From an uncultured Campylobacter sp. (GTDB taxonomy: Bacteria > Campylobacterota > Campylobacteria > Campylobacterales > Campylobacteraceae), in assembly GCF_947255105.1 (NCBI RefSeq), contig NZ_CAMYFP010000002.1, positions 62,001 to 126,000 of the forward strand: DNA of 64,000 nt. The letters are read 5' to 3'. A program made the position numbers and the translations under genes. Position 1 is the first letter of the stretch. Every line of letters begins with the position of its first letter. This document shows, in pieces, positions 60,312 to 64,000 of the stretch. The notes under the pieces were generated by a model. The model ran no database searches. It saw only the letters and a list, made by a program, of their open reading frames with translations, and was not told the origin of the DNA.

Positions 60312-62520
60312 ATATATACTAAAAAAATAAATTTGCTTAATGACAAAATCTTAATATCAGTTTTTCTAATGTTTAGTCTGCATTTAAATGCTAAAGAACT
60401 GGACTTTTCTGCCATAGAAGTCACTGCCAAAAAGATAGATGAGGACAAAAAGGGTTATTTAACGCCTGGTGCCATTACTACAAAAGGCGATGAGATAGGA
60501 GCCAAATCAACCAAAGATATTGATAGTGTGGTAAGAAGTATGAGTGGGACTTATACACAAGTTGATGAGGCAAATGGTGGAATTTCAGTAAATATTCGCT
60601 CTCAAACTGGATTTGGTAGGGTAAATACTATGATAGATGGAGTAACTCAGACCTATTTTGGCTCATCAAGCGACCAAAGTGCGGGAGTTCATAGCTTTGC
60701 GACAAACATTGGGACTTCAGCTCACGGAGCGTTGATTGATCAAAATTTTCTAGTTGGGCTTGAAATTGAAAAAGGCACATTTAGTGGGGCAAATTTTGGC
60801 ACAGCAGGAAGTGTGGATTTTAGGACAATTGGCGTTGATGATATTGTAAGAATTGGCAAGAATTTTGGCTTTTTAGGTAAATATTCATATGGAAGCAACA
60901 AAATTGGACCAAGCTATATGGGGAGTTTTGCTGGAAAATATGAGTTTGAAAATGGCTTTAAATTTGGCACTTTGTTTGGGTATAGTGGCAAGAAAATAGA
61001 GCAAAATTATAAGGTTGGCGGTGGAGATAAAAAACAGCTAAATGATGAAAAGATGATGAGACAAAGTCCTAAAAACAGGCTTTTTAAACTTGAGTTTGAG
61101 GGCGAGAAAAATAGGGCGATTTTTTCATATAGAAATTATGACAACCATCTAGCAAAGAGAAAAATTAATAGTGACTCTTATCAACTAAACTACAACTTTA
61201 AGCAAAACAATTTAATTGATATTGGCTTAATAACTGCATATCAAAAATCCACTCAAGACTTTGATAAAGGCGCATCTCTTGGGTGGTTTGTCTTAGATAA
61301 AGAGGGAATGATGGAGTCGCAAAACAGGGCTTTTAGCTTTGATATCAACAATATAGCCAAGTTTAATATTTTGAATAATTTATACTATGAAGCCAAATTT
61401 GGAATGAGTTTTTTGGATAATGACTATCAAAGAATTACAAATGATAAGGATTGGAAGACTTTTACAACGGAATTTGGTCTTATCCCAGAAGGTCAACAAA
61501 AGATTTATAACTACTACCTTAATAACTATTTTTTATATGATAATTTTAGCCTTGATGCAAATTTGAATTTACAAAAGTTTAAGCTAAGCGGACAAAAAGG
61601 GAAGTGTTCTGATGAAAACTATCTTTGCTATCCAAAAGAGGCGGGAAATTTAACCTTGAAAGATACAAATTTCAACTACTCTTTTTTAGCATCTTTGCAT
61701 TTAAGTAACTATTTTATACCATTTGTCGGCTATACAAAGGCAACAAGAGCTTTAAATGTTCAAGAGGTCTTTACAAGTGGAGCTTATGATACAAACATCA
61801 ATACTAACTTAAAGCCAGAGAGTGCAAAGACTTTTCAAGTAGGATTTAACTCTTTTATGCACGGGCTTTTGGCAGATGATGATACTTTTGGACTAAAAAT
61901 TATTTATTATAAACTCAATATGGATAATTACATCTATGATAGAGCTATTTTGCTTGGCGGTATGTTTTTTGCAAGAGATAATGCAAAAGCCAAATTTGAA
62001 GGATTTGAAGTTGAGACAAGTTATGATGTGGGGTATTTTTATACAAATTTAAGCTACTCATATCAAAAAGCTCTAAAATTTCCGATCTCTGACTCACAAA
62101 AGATAGCAGGACATTTGGGAATGGGTGGTGGACAGACGCAGTTTAGTGAGCTTCCAAGAAGCTATGCGACGCTTGATATTGGTACAAGATTGTTTGATGA
62201 AAAATTAACTTTTGGCTCAAGTATAAAATACACTGGCAGAGCAAAAAGAGTAGATCCAAGAACTGATTTTAACACCAATCCACCATATTTCTCAGCTGAG
62301 TCAAAAACTGCCAACAATTATCGATTTATATGCCATTTATGAGCCAAATGACAATTTAAGAGTTAAATTTGAAGTGCAAAATTTGACCGACAAAAACTAC
62401 ATGGACGCACTCTACACCTTAAACTCAAATGAATCGCAAGTTGGAGCTAACGATATTACACTTTTTGACAACAAAGCAAGAGGGCGAAGTTTTATAGCCT
62501 CTATTGTCTATAAATTTTAA
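60312..62520 (+). pseudogene. TonB-dependent receptor (CtuA/Cj0178-like), frameshifted
   Basis: Encodes a signal segment (KILISVFLMFSLHLNA), plug (LDFSAIEVTAKK; MSGTYTQVDEANGGISVNIR; MIDGVTQTYFGSSSDQSAGV; GTFSGANFGTAGSVDFR) and barrel. The frame ends at TGA 62340-62342, while the last strands (LPTIIDLYAIYEPNDNLRVK ... FDNKARGRSFIASIVYKF) go on in the next frame to 62520. The break maps to an AAAAA run near 62308; one base fewer restores a ~735-residue receptor. A normal start is also missing: a TTG at 60333 lacks a ribosome site, while AAAGG at 60299 is correctly spaced for ATA at 60312, perhaps a mutated ATG. Confidence 0.85.
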
Positions 62521-62529
62521 GGAGTTTTT

Positions 62530-63381
62530 TTGAAAAAAATATTTTTGTTAAGTTTGTTGCTAGTTTTATTTGGCGGATGTGTAAACAAACAATTAGATGT
62601 TCCAGCTTCATATAGTGATTTTAGTATCGTAAATTTGGACGATAATAAGACGATAAGTTATGATGAGTTTATCGCAAAACTTAGTAAAAGCGATATTGTG
62701 ATGCTTGGCGAAAACCACATCAACAAATATCATCACTTTATGCAAAACAAAATCATAAACGATCTTCATAAATTTAGAAATTTAAGTGTAGTTTTTGAAA
62801 TGCTTAGTGTAGATAGGCAAGACTCAATAGACAAAGCCAAACAAAACATCCAATCTATCAAGCCAAAAGCTTTGAAAAAGGCGATAGATTGGGATAAAAG
62901 ATGGAATTATAACTTCTATAAAGATATTGTTGAGAGTGTTTTTTATAGCGATATGGAGCTAATTGCTGGCAACATAACAAATGATGAGATAGCTACGATT
63001 TATAAGGGCGCAATGCCTTTAAATGGGAGCTACTCTACTGCAAAAAAGGTAAAAGATAGCCTTTTTGATATTATAAAAGTTTCTCATAAATTTAGCGATG
63101 ACGATAACGAAACTATCTCTAAAATGGTTGAAATTCAACAATTCAAAGACCGAAGAATGGCCGATAAACTAGTTCATAGCTCAAATTTAGCCATTTTGAT
63201 AGCTGGACGAAATCACACTGATAAAACAATTGGCGTTCCACTTCACATACTTGACTTTAACGAAAATAAAAAAATGATCTCTGTTGGTCTTGGATATTGG
63301 CAAGAAGAGGTTGATGACAAGAGCCAAAAAGAGCAAGATTATTTGATTAAATTTCATAAATTAAACAGGGAGAAAAAATGA
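62530..63381 (+). CDS. ChaN-family haem/iron-related lipoprotein
   Basis: 283 residues, TTG start with AAGGAG five bases upstream. Signal with lipobox MKKIFLLSLLLVLFGGC (Cys17). ChaN/EreA-like domain: DIVMLGENHINKYHHFMQ near residue 57, VVFEMLSVDRQ, and AILIAGRNHTDKTIGVPLHI. ChaN proteins bind haem cofacially through such Tyr/His residues. In C. jejuni a homologue sits beside the Cj0178 receptor and exbB1-exbD1-tonB1, the same order as here. It probably assists iron or haem uptake at the outer membrane's inner face. Confidence 0.88.
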   Translation: MKKIFLLSLLLVLFGGCVNKQLDVPASYSDFSIVNLDDNKTISYDEFIAKLSKSDIVMLGENHINKYHHFMQNKIINDLHKFRNLSVVFEMLSVDRQDSIDKAKQNIQSIKPKALKKAIDWDKRWNYNFYKDIVESVFYSDMELIAGNITNDEIATIYKGAMPLNGSYSTAKKVKDSLFDIIKVSHKFSDDDNETISKMVEIQQFKDRRMADKLVHSSNLAILIAGRNHTDKTIGVPLHILDFNENKKMISVGLGYWQEEVDDKSQKEQDYLIKFHKLNREKK

Positions 63382-63649
63382 GTAAAAAAGGTCTATTTTT
63401 ATTTGGCTTTGTGCTGTGCTTAAGTGTGCAAAGCAAAGAGATAGATTTTGATACGCTTGAAGTATCGGCAAAAGAGATAAAAAGCGATGATAAAAGCTTT
63501 GTAACGCCAGGTATTATATGGATGTGCTAAATGCATTTAATGACACAACCAATCAGCTCACTTATGATAAAAATTGGAATGAGGTACATCTTTTTGACAA
63601 TAAAGCAAGAGGGCGGACATTCATTGGAAGTGTTGAGTATATATTTTAA
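63378..63649 (+). pseudogene. TonB-dependent receptor reduced to its two ends
   Basis: From ATG 63378 it reads MSKKGLFLFGFVLCLSVQS then KEIDFDTLEVSAKEIKSDDK and SFVTPG, matching the mature N-terminus of the receptor upstream (KELDFSAIEVTAKKI...LTPG). At about 63510 it jumps to the receptor C-terminus (YMDVLNAFNDTTNQ ... VHLFDNKARGRTFIGSVEYIF) in another frame. Some 600 codons are missing, so a large internal deletion has removed nearly the whole barrel and plug. Its ATG overlaps the ChaN-like stop, and exbB follows 8 nt later. Confidence 0.88.
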
Positions 63650-63657
63650 GGAGATTT

Positions 63658-64000
63658 ATGAAAAAAATATTTTTTAGCTTTTTTATTGTTGTTGGAATTT
63701 GTCTTGCAAATGAGTCTATTGGTGGCTCAAATTTGGCTATTGAGGGCAACTTAAGCAGCAATGAAGCTAACAGCACAAATGTTAGTTATGAAGCAAACGA
63801 CACAAATAAGGCAATAGTTGAAGCTAACATAACAGCTAAGAGCAATATAGCAGAGTCAAATTTAAGTCCAAAAACAGATGAAAACGATAGTTTGCAGAGT
63901 ATAGAGGCTCCGGATTTAGCCATCAAAAGCGTAGATTTTACACTTTATGGGCTTTATGAAAATGCCGATTTTGTTGTTAAATTTGTTATTTATATTTTAG
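63658..64000 (+). CDS. exbB: ExbB-type TonB energiser, 5' part (runs off the window)
   Basis: The 114 codons seen begin with a signal-like helix (MKKIFFSFFIVVGICLA), followed by ~75 polar residues rich in Asn, Ser, Glu and Ala (GNLSSNEANSTNVSYEANDT...), then SVDFTLYGLYENADFVVKFV, the start of the ExbB/TolQ/MotA first membrane helix. AAGGAG precedes the ATG. ExbB with ExbD transmits proton-motive force to TonB for the receptors encoded upstream. The N-terminal periplasmic extension is longer than in E. coli ExbB. Assignment rests on context and the last ~20 residues. Confidence 0.75.
   Translation, partial: MKKIFFSFFIVVGICLANESIGGSNLAIEGNLSSNEANSTNVSYEANDTNKAIVEANITAKSNIAESNLSPKTDENDSLQSIEAPDLAIKSVDFTLYGLYENADFVVKFVIYIL

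Overview
The window is about 64 kb of an AT-rich epsilonproteobacterial chromosome. Gene content points to the genus Campylobacter outside the jejuni/coli pair; I cannot fix the species. The pointers are: a waaC-to-waaF lipooligosaccharide (LOS) locus flanked by gmhA-hldE-hldD-gmhB, a free-standing pycA-type biotin carboxylase, the PhosR/PhosS-type regulators beside pstSCAB with a Campylobacter-type Pho box, a cfbpABC iron transporter beside TonB receptors and a ChaN-like lipoprotein, and cysteine-rich Sel1 (Hcp-like) proteins.

Layout. 1-1.5 kb: end of an ABC ATPase gene and an NnrS-like membrane protein. 1.5-2.5 kb: a decayed integrase head beside tRNA-Leu, then hup and tRNA-Arg. 2.5-4.8 kb: pycA, a small overlapping gene, and a half-kilobase of degenerate ~220-nt repeats. 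4.7-8 kb: metN-metI-metQ-dedA on the minus strand. 8-10.8 kb: a methyltransferase and a BCCT transporter. 10.9-24.7 kb: LOS core biosynthesis, with heptosyltransferases, GT25, GT2, a WaaP-like kinase, a deacetylase, a hydrolase-like protein, lipid A acyltransferase and ligase on the plus strand, meeting the heptose-precursor operon on the minus strand. 24.8-26.6 kb: a tandem duplication of Sel1-repeat genes, one copy broken. 26.6-30.9 kb: a DpnII-type restriction-modification pair packed behind valS. 30.9-38.2 kb: pbpC with a bacterial alpha-2-macroglobulin. 38.3-40.3 kb: a UvrD/Rep helicase.

40.5-46.3 kb is the most unusual stretch: an AT-rich island starting at the 3' end of tRNA-Glu. It holds two tandem ~2.1-kb copies of a cassette (multispanning membrane protein, small 50/62-residue protein, lipoprotein, and a His/Cys 'permuted papain-like' domain joined to an EF-hand/RTX-like tail). 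Both copies of the candidate effector gene are disrupted, while the lipoproteins and membrane proteins are intact. I read this as a decaying polymorphic effector/immunity-type array; this is inference.

46.4-53.6 kb: phosphate sensing (PhosS, PhosR) and the pst operon, extended by a minimal nucleotidyltransferase and a second PstS-like protein. 53.8-64 kb: iron acquisition, with cfbpABC, a large TonB receptor, a frameshifted second receptor, a ChaN-like lipoprotein, a third receptor collapsed to its two ends, and the start of exbB.

Gene decay is frequent (integrase, GT9, Sel1, RTX-like, MFS and TonB receptor remnants), and several lesions sit in short repeats or homopolymers, so some could be phase-variable or sequencing errors. 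No rRNA, CRISPR array or intact insertion sequence was seen.
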